In this document: piece by piece, positions 57,055-64,000 of the stretch
Position numbering within the stretch: position 1 is the stretch's first letter
How the letters are laid out: every line of letters starts with the position of its first letter
Assembly: GCA_963706425.1 (NCBI GenBank)
Contig: CAVPMN010000003.1
Location: 124,001 to 188,000, forward strand
Length of the DNA: 64,000 bases
From: CAVPMN01 sp963706425
GTDB lineage: Bacteria > Actinomycetota > Acidimicrobiia > Acidimicrobiales > Acidimicrobilacustridaceae
Reading direction: 5' to 3'
Notes under the pieces: generated by a model
The model's input: only the letters and a program-made list of their open reading frames with translations
Told to the model about the DNA's origin: nothing
Databases searched by the model: none
Program-made: the position numbers and the translations under genes

Positions 57055-57470
57055 CCGACGCCCCTTATCGCGGCGGCATCGGGAGCCGCCGCGAGGCGAG
57101 GGAGCGGGCGCTCACCCTGCTCTACGAGGCCGAGACCAAAGACGAGGCCCCGTCGGTGGTGCTGGCCGGGCTGCCGCTCGAACCCGACACCTTCACCGCC
57201 GAGCTCGTCACCGGGGTCGAGCAACACCGCGTCGACATCGACGCCACGATCAGCCGGTTCGCCCGGGGGTGGACCATCGAGCGCATGGCCGCGCTCGACC
57301 GGGCTCTGCTCCGATTGGGCATCTTCGAGCTGACGTACCGGCCGGACATCCCCACCGGCGCCACCATCTCCGAGGCGGTCGAGTTGGCCAAGCGCTTCTC
57401 CACCGAGGAGTCCGGCCGCTTCGTCAACGGGGTGCTGTCGGCCGTGGCCGCCGAGGTCCGACCGGGCTGA
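57051..57470 (+). CDS. nusB: Transcription antitermination protein NusB
   Basis: 139-residue all-helical factor for rRNA antitermination with NusE (S10). RREARERALTLLYEAETK at the start and AALDRALLRLGIFEL, TISEAVELAKRFSTEESGRF, VNGVLSAVA later are family signatures. The GTG overlaps the efp stop (GTGA). Confidence 0.95.
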   Translation: MTDAPYRGGIGSRREARERALTLLYEAETKDEAPSVVLAGLPLEPDTFTAELVTGVEQHRVDIDATISRFARGWTIERMAALDRALLRLGIFELTYRPDIPTGATISEAVELAKRFSTEESGRFVNGVLSAVAAEVRPG

Positions 57471-57497
57471 CGGGCCTCCGTCGGAAGCCCCCAACCC

Positions 57498-57549
57498 CGT
57501 TCCTGTAGCCCAACCGGAACCCAGGAGTCCCGTTTCGGCCACAGGAACG
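57498..57549. repeat. Palindromic element, copy E (26-nt core)
   Basis: Arms CGTTCCTGTAGCC (57498-57510) and GGCCACAGGAACG (57537-57549) pair with one mismatch over 13 bp around a 26-nt core that contains the same GGAGTCCCGT as copy B. It follows nusB by 27 nt and precedes the pyr promoter region. Confidence 0.75.
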
Positions 57550-57585
57550 CGTTGAGAGGGTGAAGCCACGCGGCTGATCGGCTGC

Positions 57586-57591
57586 TAGGGT
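57586..57591 (+). promoter_or_regulatory. Candidate -10 box of the pyr operon
   Basis: TAGGGT, about 18 nt before the PyrR-type hairpin, so that hairpin would lie near the start of the transcript. Confidence 0.45.
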
Positions 57592-57608
57592 GCACGTCTG
57601 ACCGTGAA

Positions 57609-57628
57609 GCGGGTCCGGTGAGGCCCGC
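57609..57628 (+). promoter_or_regulatory. PyrR-binding RNA hairpin
   Basis: GCGGGTCCGGTGAGGCCCGC folds as a stem (GCGGG/CCCGC, inner CC/GG) and contains TCCGGTGAGG, an exact match to the UCCNGNGAGG core of known PyrR-binding loops. It ends 7 nt before the AGGAGG Shine-Dalgarno of pyrR, so PyrR bound here with UMP could block ribosomes. Confidence 0.75.
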
Positions 57629-57646
57629 ACGGACAGGAGGACACGC

Positions 57647-58213
57647 GTGGCCGAACGCGAACGCCGTTTGACGCCCCCTTACGGGGGCGTTTTTGTTGCC
57701 CGCAAGAAGGTCATGACCGCCGACGACATCCAGCGCGCGGTCTGGCGCATGGCCCACGAGATCGTCGAGCGCAACCACGGCCTCGACGGTGTGGTGCTGG
57801 TCGGCCTCCAGACCGGAGGGGTGCCGCTGGCCGGTCAGCTGGCCGGTGCCCTGCACACGATCGAAGCGGTCGAGGTCCCGGTCGCCACGCTCGACGTGGC
57901 CTTCTACCGCGACGACATCGGCCTGCGGCCGGTGCTGCCCGAGGCGGCCACCGACATCTCGTTCGATCTCACCGGCCGCATCGTGGTGCTGGTCGACGAC
58001 GTGCTCTTCACCGGACGCACCATCCGCGCCGCGCTCGACGCACTGGCCGACTTCGGTCGGGCGCGAGCGGTCCAGCTGGCGGTGATGGTCGACCGGGGCC
58101 ATCGCGAGCTGCCGATCCGCCCCGACTACGTCGGCAAGAACCTGCCGACCCGGCGCGACGAGGTGGTCGACGTCACCGCCGAGGGCGTCGAGCTCGGGGA
58201 GATGCTGAAGTGA
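57647..58213 (+). CDS. pyrR: Pyr operon regulator / uracil phosphoribosyltransferase PyrR
   Basis: RNA-binding regulator and weak UPRTase. VVLVGLQTGGVPLAG, the PRPP loop VVLVDDVLFTGRTIRAALD and QLAVMVDRGHRELPIRPDYV are clear. GTG 57647 is preceded by AGGAGG (57635-57640) 6 nt upstream and gives 188 residues; the first 22 are translated through an intrinsic terminator, and mycobacterial PyrR has a similar N-terminal extension. ATG 57713 (MTADDIQRAV) is the alternative start if the terminator is purely a leader element. First gene of the operon. Confidence 0.93.
   Translation: MAERERRLTPPYGGVFVARKKVMTADDIQRAVWRMAHEIVERNHGLDGVVLVGLQTGGVPLAGQLAGALHTIEAVEVPVATLDVAFYRDDIGLRPVLPEAATDISFDLTGRIVVLVDDVLFTGRTIRAALDALADFGRARAVQLAVMVDRGHRELPIRPDYVGKNLPTRRDEVVDVTAEGVELGEMLK
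57671..57697 (+). terminator. Intrinsic terminator inside the 5' coding region of pyrR
   Basis: ACGCCCCC-TTAC-GGGGGCGT, a perfect 8-bp GC stem with a 4-nt loop, followed by TTTTGTT. It is the best intrinsic terminator in the window and lies 24 nt after the pyrR GTG, in frame. Ribosomes starting at the GTG would disrupt it. Confidence 0.85.
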
Positions 58214-59145
58214 CCGACCTGCTCTCGATCGCCGATCTCGGGGCCGACGGCATCGACGAGATCCTCCATCTCACCGACGCGTTCGTCGAGGTGGGGGAGC
58301 GCGCCATCCCCAAGGTGCCCGCGTTGCGGGGCAAGACCGTCGTGTCGCTGTTCTACGAGGACTCCACCCGCACGCGGCTCTCGTTCGAGACCGCCGCCAA
58401 GCGGCTGTCGGCCGACACCATGACGTTCAGCGTGGGCAGCTCGTCGGTGAAGAAGGGCGAGTCGGTCCGCGACACCGTGCAGACCATCGAGGCCATGGGC
58501 GTCGACGCCATCGTGGTGCGTCATCGCAGTGCGGGTGTGCCCTGGCAGGTGGCCAGATGGGCGTCGTCGTCGGTCATCAACGGCGGAGACGGCTGGCACG
58601 AGCACCCCACCCAGGCCCTGCTCGACTGCTACACGATCCGTCAGCGGCTGGGCTCGCTCGAAGGTCGGCGCATCGCCATCGTGGGCGACGTCAAGCACAG
58701 CCGGGTCGCTCGCTCCGACGTGCTCGCGTTCACCGCGCTCGGCGCCGAGGTGGTGCTGGTGGCGCCGCCCACCCTGCTGCCCCCGAGCCTGATCGGATGG
58801 CCGGTGACCGTGAGCCACGATCTCGACGAGGTCCTGCCCAAGGTCGATGTGGTCTACCTGCTGCGCATGCAGAGCGAGCGCCAGGAAGAGGCGTTGATGC
58901 CGACGCTACGTGAGTACACGGCGTGCTACGGCCTCACCGGTCGGCGGGCCGCCCTCCTCCCGCCCGACGCGTTGGTGATGCACCCGGGGCCGATGAACCG
59001 CGGCGTCGAGATCGCCGCCGAGGTGGCCGATCTGCCCAACGCGGTCATCGTCGACCAGGTGCGCAACGGCGTGGCGGTGCGCATGGCCGTGCTCTTCCTC
59101 CTGCTCGGGTCCGGCACCCAACTCGAAGGGATCGACCATGGCTGA
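58210..59145 (+). CDS. pyrB: Aspartate carbamoyltransferase catalytic subunit
   Basis: Condenses carbamoyl phosphate and aspartate. LFYEDSTRTRLSFETAAKRL is the carbamoyl-phosphate site, then HPTQALLDCYTI, VGDVKHSRVARSDVLA and VMHPGPMNRGVEIA. Length 311. No pyrI is present. GTG 58210 overlaps the pyrR stop (GTGA). Confidence 0.97.
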   Translation: MTDLLSIADLGADGIDEILHLTDAFVEVGERAIPKVPALRGKTVVSLFYEDSTRTRLSFETAAKRLSADTMTFSVGSSSVKKGESVRDTVQTIEAMGVDAIVVRHRSAGVPWQVARWASSSVINGGDGWHEHPTQALLDCYTIRQRLGSLEGRRIAIVGDVKHSRVARSDVLAFTALGAEVVLVAPPTLLPPSLIGWPVTVSHDLDEVLPKVDVVYLLRMQSERQEEALMPTLREYTACYGLTGRRAALLPPDALVMHPGPMNRGVEIAAEVADLPNAVIVDQVRNGVAVRMAVLFLLLGSGTQLEGIDHG

Positions 59146-60430
59146 CCCCGCAGCTGTCGTCGTCGTGGGCGGGAGGGTCATCGACTCGTCCGGCGAGCGA
59201 CGCGCCGACGTGGCGATCGGGGCTGACGGACGCATCGTGGCCGTCGGCGCCGACCTCGATCGGGGCGACGCGCAGGTGCTCGACGCGGGGGGTTGCGTGG
59301 TCAGCCCGGGGCTGGTCGACCTGCATGCCCATCTGCGCGAGCCGGGGCGGGAAGACGCGGAGACGATCGAGAGTGGCTCGCGGGCCGCGGCACTCGGCGG
59401 GTTCACCGCGGTGGTCGCGATGCCCAACACCGAGCCGACAATCGACAATGCCGCGGTGGTGGGGCAGGTGCTCGATCTCGGCAAGAAGGCCGTGTGCGAG
59501 GTCTTCACGTCGGGTGCCATCACGGTCGGCCGGAAGGGCGACGAGCTGGCGCCCATGGCGGAGATGGCGGCGCTCGGCGTGCGCCTCTTCACCGACGACG
59601 GGCGCGGTGTGCAGAACGACCGCCTGATGCGACGGGCGCTCGAGTACGCCCAGGGTCTCGGCGTCATCCTCGCCCAGCACTGTGAGGTCGAGTCCTTGTC
59701 CGACGGTGGCCACATGCACGAAGGCGAGTGGTCGTCGCGACTCGGCGTGCCCGGCATCCCGGCCGAGGCCGAGGAGCTCATGGTGATGCGCGATCTCGCG
59801 CTGAGCCGGCTCACGGGTGGGCGCATGCACTTCCAGCACCTGTCGACCGCCGGCTCGGTCGAGCTCGTGCGGCGGGCCAAGGCCGACGGGCTCGTCGTCA
59901 CCGCCGAAGCCTGCCCGCATCACTTCACCCTCACCCATGCCGAGGTGGCGTCCTATGACCCGTTGTTCAAGGTGAACCCACCCCTGCGCACCCAGGCCGA
60001 CATCGATGCCATCAAGGCCGGGTTGGCTGACGGCACGATCGACGCCATCGCCACCGACCACGCCCCGCACACCCAGGAAACCAAGGAGGCGCCGTTCGAC
60101 GAGGCGCCCTGCGGCATGCTCGGCCTCGAGACCGCTCTCGGGCTCGCACTCACCGAGCTCGACCTCCCGATCGAGCGGGTGCTGGCGCTGATGTCGTGGC
60201 AGCCGGCGGCCATCGCCGGACTCGACCACATCCACGGAGGCCCGCTCGCCGTCGGCGCGCCGGCCAACCTCTGTGTCATAGACCCGACCACGACCTGGGT
60301 GGTCGATCCGCAGCGACTCGCCAGCCGCAGCCGCAACACCCCCTATGCCGGTCGCTCGCTCACCGGCCGGGTGCGACACACGCTGCTCTGGGGCGAACCC
60401 GTGGTCGTCGACGGAGAGGCGCAGCGATGA
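59138..60430 (+). CDS. pyrC: Dihydroorotase
   Basis: Class I zinc dihydroorotase closing carbamoyl-aspartate to dihydroorotate. The metal His pair is in VDLHAHLREPG, MPNTEPTIDN follows, further ligands are in ACPHHFTLTH, and the catalytic Asp is in IATDHAPHTQ. Length 430. Overlaps pyrB by 8 nt and carA by 4 nt. Confidence 0.97.
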   Translation: MADPAAVVVVGGRVIDSSGERRADVAIGADGRIVAVGADLDRGDAQVLDAGGCVVSPGLVDLHAHLREPGREDAETIESGSRAAALGGFTAVVAMPNTEPTIDNAAVVGQVLDLGKKAVCEVFTSGAITVGRKGDELAPMAEMAALGVRLFTDDGRGVQNDRLMRRALEYAQGLGVILAQHCEVESLSDGGHMHEGEWSSRLGVPGIPAEAEELMVMRDLALSRLTGGRMHFQHLSTAGSVELVRRAKADGLVVTAEACPHHFTLTHAEVASYDPLFKVNPPLRTQADIDAIKAGLADGTIDAIATDHAPHTQETKEAPFDEAPCGMLGLETALGLALTELDLPIERVLALMSWQPAAIAGLDHIHGGPLAVGAPANLCVIDPTTTWVVDPQRLASRSRNTPYAGRSLTGRVRHTLLWGEPVVVDGEAQR

Positions 60431-61512
60431 CGGTCCGACCCGCACTGCTCGTGCTCGCCGACGGCACCCTGTTCGAGGGAGAAGCGATCGGCGCCGACCC
60501 GCCCGCCGGCGTGGCCAGCGGCGAGGTCGTGTTCAACACGGTCCTCACCGGCTACCAGGAGGTGATCACCGATCCTTCCTACGCCGGCCAGATCATCACG
60601 TTCACCTATCCCCACATCGGCAACTACGGGGTGACTGCGGCCGACAACGAGGCCGCCCGTCCGCACTGCCGAGGCGTGGTGGTGCGGGAGCTGGCGCGCC
60701 GCCGCAGCAGTTGGCGCAGCGACGCGGACCTCGACGCATTCCTCGCGGCGCGCGACATCCCTGGCATCGCCGGCATCGACACCCGCCGGCTCACCCGGCA
60801 CATCCGAGACGCCGGAGCCATGCCGGGTGCGTTCGGCACGGCCGACGAGTCGGTGCTCAAGCAGGCGGCGATCGACGAGCCCGGCACCGATGGGGTCGAC
60901 ATGGTCAGCCAGGTCACCTGCACCGAGCCCTACTCGTTCGGCAACGGCCCTCGCCGGGTGGTGGCCTACGACCTCGGCATCAAGACGACGATCCTGCGAC
61001 ACCTCGGTGACATCGCCACCGTCGAGGTCGTGCCCGCGAACACGCCGGCGGCGGCGGTGCTCGAGCGCCGACCCGATGGCGTGTTCCTCTCGAACGGCCC
61101 GGGCGATCCCGCCGCGGTCACCTACTTGCCGCCCACCATCCGCGAGCTGCTCGGTCAGGTGCCGGTGTTCGGCATCTGTCTCGGCCACCAGCTGCTCTCG
61201 GCCGCCGTCGGGGGCACCACCTTCAAGCTGCCCTTCGGGCACCACGGGGGCAACCACCCCGTGCGCCGGCTCGCCGACCAGTCGGTCGAGATCACCAGCC
61301 AGAACCACAACTTCGCGGTCGACGAAGACTCGCTGCGGGGTGTCGCCGAGGTGACGCACCGCAACCTCAACGACGGTGTCGTCGAGGGCATCCGCTGCCT
61401 CGACGTGCCGGCGTTCGGCGTGCAGTACCACCCCGAAGCCGGACCTGGTCCGCACGACGCCCGCTATCTGTTCACCCTGTTCGACGAGCTCATGGAGGAG
61501 CACCGCAGATGA
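60427..61512 (+). CDS. carA: Carbamoyl-phosphate synthase small subunit
   Basis: Glutaminase subunit supplying ammonia to CarB. The N-terminal domain has GEVVFNTVLTGYQEVITDPS; the amidotransferase triad is in GICLGHQLLSAAVGG (Cys) and VQYHPEAGPGPHD (His, Glu). Length 361. ATG 60427 overlaps the pyrC stop; the longer open frame above it is not coding. Confidence 0.97.
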   Translation: MTVRPALLVLADGTLFEGEAIGADPPAGVASGEVVFNTVLTGYQEVITDPSYAGQIITFTYPHIGNYGVTAADNEAARPHCRGVVVRELARRRSSWRSDADLDAFLAARDIPGIAGIDTRRLTRHIRDAGAMPGAFGTADESVLKQAAIDEPGTDGVDMVSQVTCTEPYSFGNGPRRVVAYDLGIKTTILRHLGDIATVEVVPANTPAAAVLERRPDGVFLSNGPGDPAAVTYLPPTIRELLGQVPVFGICLGHQLLSAAVGGTTFKLPFGHHGGNHPVRRLADQSVEITSQNHNFAVDEDSLRGVAEVTHRNLNDGVVEGIRCLDVPAFGVQYHPEAGPGPHDARYLFTLFDELMEEHRR

Positions 61513-61526
61513 GGGTCGCGACCTAG

Positions 61527-64000
61527 ATGCCGAGACGCGACGACATCCAGTCGATCCTGGTGATCGGCTCCGGGCCCATCGTCATCGGACAGGCCTGCGA
61601 GTTCGACTACTCCGGCACGCAGGCCTGCCGAGTCCTGCGCGAAGAGGGCTACCGGGTCATCCTGGCCAACTCCAACCCGGCCACGATCATGACCGACCCC
61701 GACTTCGCCGACGCCACCTACGTCGAACCGCTCGATGCCGGCATCCTCGAGAAGATCATCGAGCGCGAGCGTCCGGACGCGCTGCTGCCCACACTGGGCG
61801 GACAGACGGCGCTCAACCTGGCGATGGAGTTGAGCGAGAGCGGCGTGCTCGAGCGCTTCGACGTCGAGATGATCGGGGCCAACGCCGAAGCGATCGCCAC
61901 GGCCGAAGACCGCGAGCAGTTCAAGGTGGCCATGAACGAGATCGGGCTGCGCGCGCCGATCTCCGCCATCGCCCACACCCTCGACGAGGCCCTCGAGGTG
62001 GTCGAGCGCATCGGCCTACCCGTCGTCATCCGACCGGCCTACATCCTCGGTGGACGCGGCACCGGCATCGCGGCGACGCCCGACGAGTTCCGCGCCGCGG
62101 CCGCTCGCGGCCTCGAGGCCAGCCCCATCTCCGAGATCCTCATCGAGAAGTCGATCGCGGGGTGGAAGGAGTACGAGCTCGAGGTCATGCGCGACCGGGC
62201 CGACAACTGCGTGATCATCTGCTCGATCGAGAACGTCGATCCGATGGGCGTGCACACCGGCGACTCGATCACGGTGGCGCCTGCGCAGACGTTGAGCGAC
62301 GTCGAGTACCAGGCGATGCGTGACGCGGCGTTCGCCTGCATCCGTCGAGTCGGCGTGGAGACAGGCGGATCGAACGTGCAGTTCGCGCTCGACCCGACCA
62401 ACGGCGAGATGGTCATCATCGAGATGAACCCGCGGGTGAGTCGCTCGTCTGCCCTGGCGTCGAAGGCGACCGGGTTCCCCATCGCCAAGATCGCGGCGCG
62501 GCTGGCCGTTGGCTACACGCTCGACGAGATCCCCAACGACATCACCCGCAAGACCCCGGCGAGCTTCGAGCCCACCATCGACTACGTCGTCACCAAGATC
62601 CCTCGCTGGGCGTTCGAGAAGTTCCCGGGCACGCCGGTGGTGCTCGGCACGCAGATGCAGTCGGTGGGCGAGGCCATGGCGATCGGGCGCACCTTCCCCG
62701 AATCGCTCCAGAAGGGTCTGCGCTCGCTCGAGCAGGGTCGCCTCGGTCTCAACTGCGACCCGGCTGAGGTGAACCTCGACGGCTTGTCCGACGACGAGTT
62801 GATCGCGCGCGCCACCATCGCCACCCCCGACCGCCCGTTCGAACTCGAGGCCCTTCTGCGCCGGGGGGTGGGCATCGAGCGGGTGCACGAGGCGACCAAG
62901 GTCGACCCGTGGTTCCTCGACCAGATGCTGCTCATCATCGAGGAACGTGAGCACCTGGCCGCCAGCGACCTGCAGGCGCTCTCCCGGGCCGATTGGCGGA
63001 GGGCCAAGCGGCTCGGGTTCTCCGACGGCCAGCTCGCCTACCTCTGGGGAGTGCCCGAGGACGAGGTGCGGGCCCGCCGCCTCGAGCTCGGTGTGCGACC
63101 CACGTTCAAGACCGTCGACACCTGCGGCGCCGAGTTCGACGCCGACACGCCCTACCACTACTCGACCTACGAGGACGAGGACGAGGTGCGCACGACCGAC
63201 CGGGAGAAGGTGGTCATCCTCGGCTCGGGGCCCAACCGCATCGGGCAGGGGATCGAGTTCGACTACTGCTGCGTGCACGCCAGCTTCGCGTTGCGAGAAG
63301 CGGGCTACGAGACCGTGATGGTCAACTGCAATCCCGAGACGGTGTCGACCGACTACGACACCAGCGACCGCCTCTACTTCGAGCCGGTCACCTACGAGGA
63401 CGTCATGAACGTGGTCGAAGCCGAACGGCCCGTCGGCATCATCGTGAGCCTCGGTGGCCAGACGCCGCTCAAGCTGGCCGACCGCCTGCCGCCCGAGCTC
63501 GTGTGCGGCACCAGCCCCGCATCGATCGACGAAGCGGAGGACCGCGAGCGATGGAACGCCCTGTGCGCCCAACTCGAGATACCGCAGCCCGCAGGCGGCA
63601 CGGCCACCACGCTCGACCAGGCCCTGGCCGTCGTCGAGCGGGTCGGCTACCCGGTGCTGATGCGCCCCTCCTACGTGCTCGGCGGTCGGGCCATGGAGAT
63701 CGTCTACGACGACGACGGGTTGCGCAGGGCCATGGACGCGCTCGCCGGGTTCGGCAGCCTGGGCAAAGAGGGTGGCCTCTCGGCCGAGCGGCCCGTGCTG
63801 GTCGATCGCTTCCTCGAGGACGCCACTGAGGTCGACGTCGACGCCATCCGCGACCACACCGGCGACTTCGTGATCGGCGGGGTGATGGAGCACGTCGAAG
63901 AAGCAGGCGTGCACAGCGGCGACAGTGCGTGCACGTTGCCGCCCTACTCGTTGTCGACCGAGACCATCGCAGTGCTCGAGGACTACACCCGACGCATCGC
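61527..64000 (+). CDS. carB: Carbamoyl-phosphate synthase large subunit (3' end beyond window)
   Basis: Makes carbamoyl phosphate from bicarbonate, ammonia and two ATP. ATG 61527 starts PRRDDIQSILVIGSGPIVIG; the frame is uninterrupted for about 825 residues to the window edge. The first ATP-grasp half has ANSNPATIMTDPD, LPTLGGQTALNLA, CSIENVDPMGVHTGDSITVA and NPRVSRSSALASKATG; the second begins VVILGSGPNRIGQGIEFDY with NCNPETVSTDYD and RPSYVLGGRAME. The C-terminal allosteric domain lies outside. It is separated from carA by 14 nt. Confidence 0.97.
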   Translation, partial: MPRRDDIQSILVIGSGPIVIGQACEFDYSGTQACRVLREEGYRVILANSNPATIMTDPDFADATYVEPLDAGILEKIIERERPDALLPTLGGQTALNLAMELSESGVLERFDVEMIGANAEAIATAEDREQFKVAMNEIGLRAPISAIAHTLDEALEVVERIGLPVVIRPAYILGGRGTGIAATPDEFRAAAARGLEASPISEILIEKSIAGWKEYELEVMRDRADNCVIICSIENVDPMGVHTGDSITVAPAQTLSDVEYQAMRDAAFACIRRVGVETGGSNVQFALDPTNGEMVIIEMNPRVSRSSALASKATGFPIAKIAARLAVGYTLDEIPNDITRKTPASFEPTIDYVVTKIPRWAFEKFPGTPVVLGTQMQSVGEAMAIGRTFPESLQKGLRSLEQGRLGLNCDPAEVNLDGLSDDELIARATIATPDRPFELEALLRRGVGIERVHEATKVDPWFLDQMLLIIEEREHLAASDLQALSRADWRRAKRLGFSDGQLAYLWGVPEDEVRARRLELGVRPTFKTVDTCGAEFDADTPYHYSTYEDEDEVRTTDREKVVILGSGPNRIGQGIEFDYCCVHASFALREAGYETVMVNCNPETVSTDYDTSDRLYFEPVTYEDVMNVVEAERPVGIIVSLGGQTPLKLADRLPPELVCGTSPASIDEAEDRERWNALCAQLEIPQPAGGTATTLDQALAVVERVGYPVLMRPSYVLGGRAMEIVYDDDGLRRAMDALAGFGSLGKEGGLSAERPVLVDRFLEDATEVDVDAIRDHTGDFVIGGVMEHVEEAGVHSGDSACTLPPYSLSTETIAVLEDYTRRI

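Noticed and set aside
57647..57712. A separate pyr leader peptide
   Set aside because: There is no stop codon between GTG 57647 and the conserved pyrR region, so it is an N-terminal extension rather than a leader peptide.

Overview
This is a GC-rich chromosomal segment from an actinomycete (Actinomycetota). It carries a probable mycothiol ligase (mshC), the phosphatidylinositol-mannoside set pgsA-patA-pimA, and a backbone whose order follows the mycobacterial run from thrS-HIT-pgsA-patA-pimA through pdxS-pdxT-yebC, ruvCAB, yajC-secD-secF, relA, hisS, aspS, alaS-ruvX-mltG-aroE, aroC-aroK-aroB-aroQ, pepQ-efp-nusB to pyrR-pyrB-pyrC-carA-carB. The secreted proteins with RIQDSR...LNVTVTGT...NAVTVKV repeats and the mixture of genes suggest class Acidimicrobiia, but that is inference. 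No rRNA, tRNA, IS element, prophage or CRISPR array was seen.

Layout. 1-4.4 kb: mshC, an acyltransferase, thrS and a HIT hydrolase. 4.6-7.8 kb: a small membrane protein and, on the minus strand, an EF-G-like GTPase with a DinB-like protein. 7.9-12.2 kb: the PIM lipid genes, then lemA-htpX. 12.2-14.5 kb: two tandem DUF3048 proteins. 14.6-17.3 kb: pdxS-pdxT (pyridoxal phosphate), yebC and a peroxiredoxin. 17.4-20.4 kb: an AbiEi/DUF559-type gene bracketed by palindromic repeats, then an ABC-2 exporter, all on the minus strand. 20.5-31.1 kb: ruvCAB, queA, a SnoaL-like gene, tgt, yajC-secD-secF and relA. 31.2-38.7 kb is the accessory part: membrane-anchored and secreted proteins, a lipoprotein esterase and a frame-broken CAP/MBG/repeat surface protein. 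38.7-50.0 kb: hisS, aspS, rarA, alaS, ruvX, mltG, aroE. 50.2-57.5 kb: a DUF4388 protein, a prepilin peptidase, the shikimate genes aroC-K-B-Q, pepQ, efp, nusB. 57.6-64 kb: the pyrimidine operon, with carB cut by the window end.

Three things stand out. First, a family of dispersed palindromes, each with 11-13 bp arms around an exactly 26-nt core, flanks the AbiEi/DUF559 gene and recurs at 44.8 and 57.5 kb. Second, the pyr leader has a PyrR-type hairpin just upstream of a strong Shine-Dalgarno, followed by a perfect intrinsic terminator lying inside the first codons of pyrR. Third, many conserved genes (including alaS, pdxS, pdxT, ruvC, queA) are interrupted by single-base frame breaks, most of them +1, which points first to sequence errors. 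About a dozen genes have a TANNNT box only 6-10 nt before the start codon, implying common leaderless transcription.
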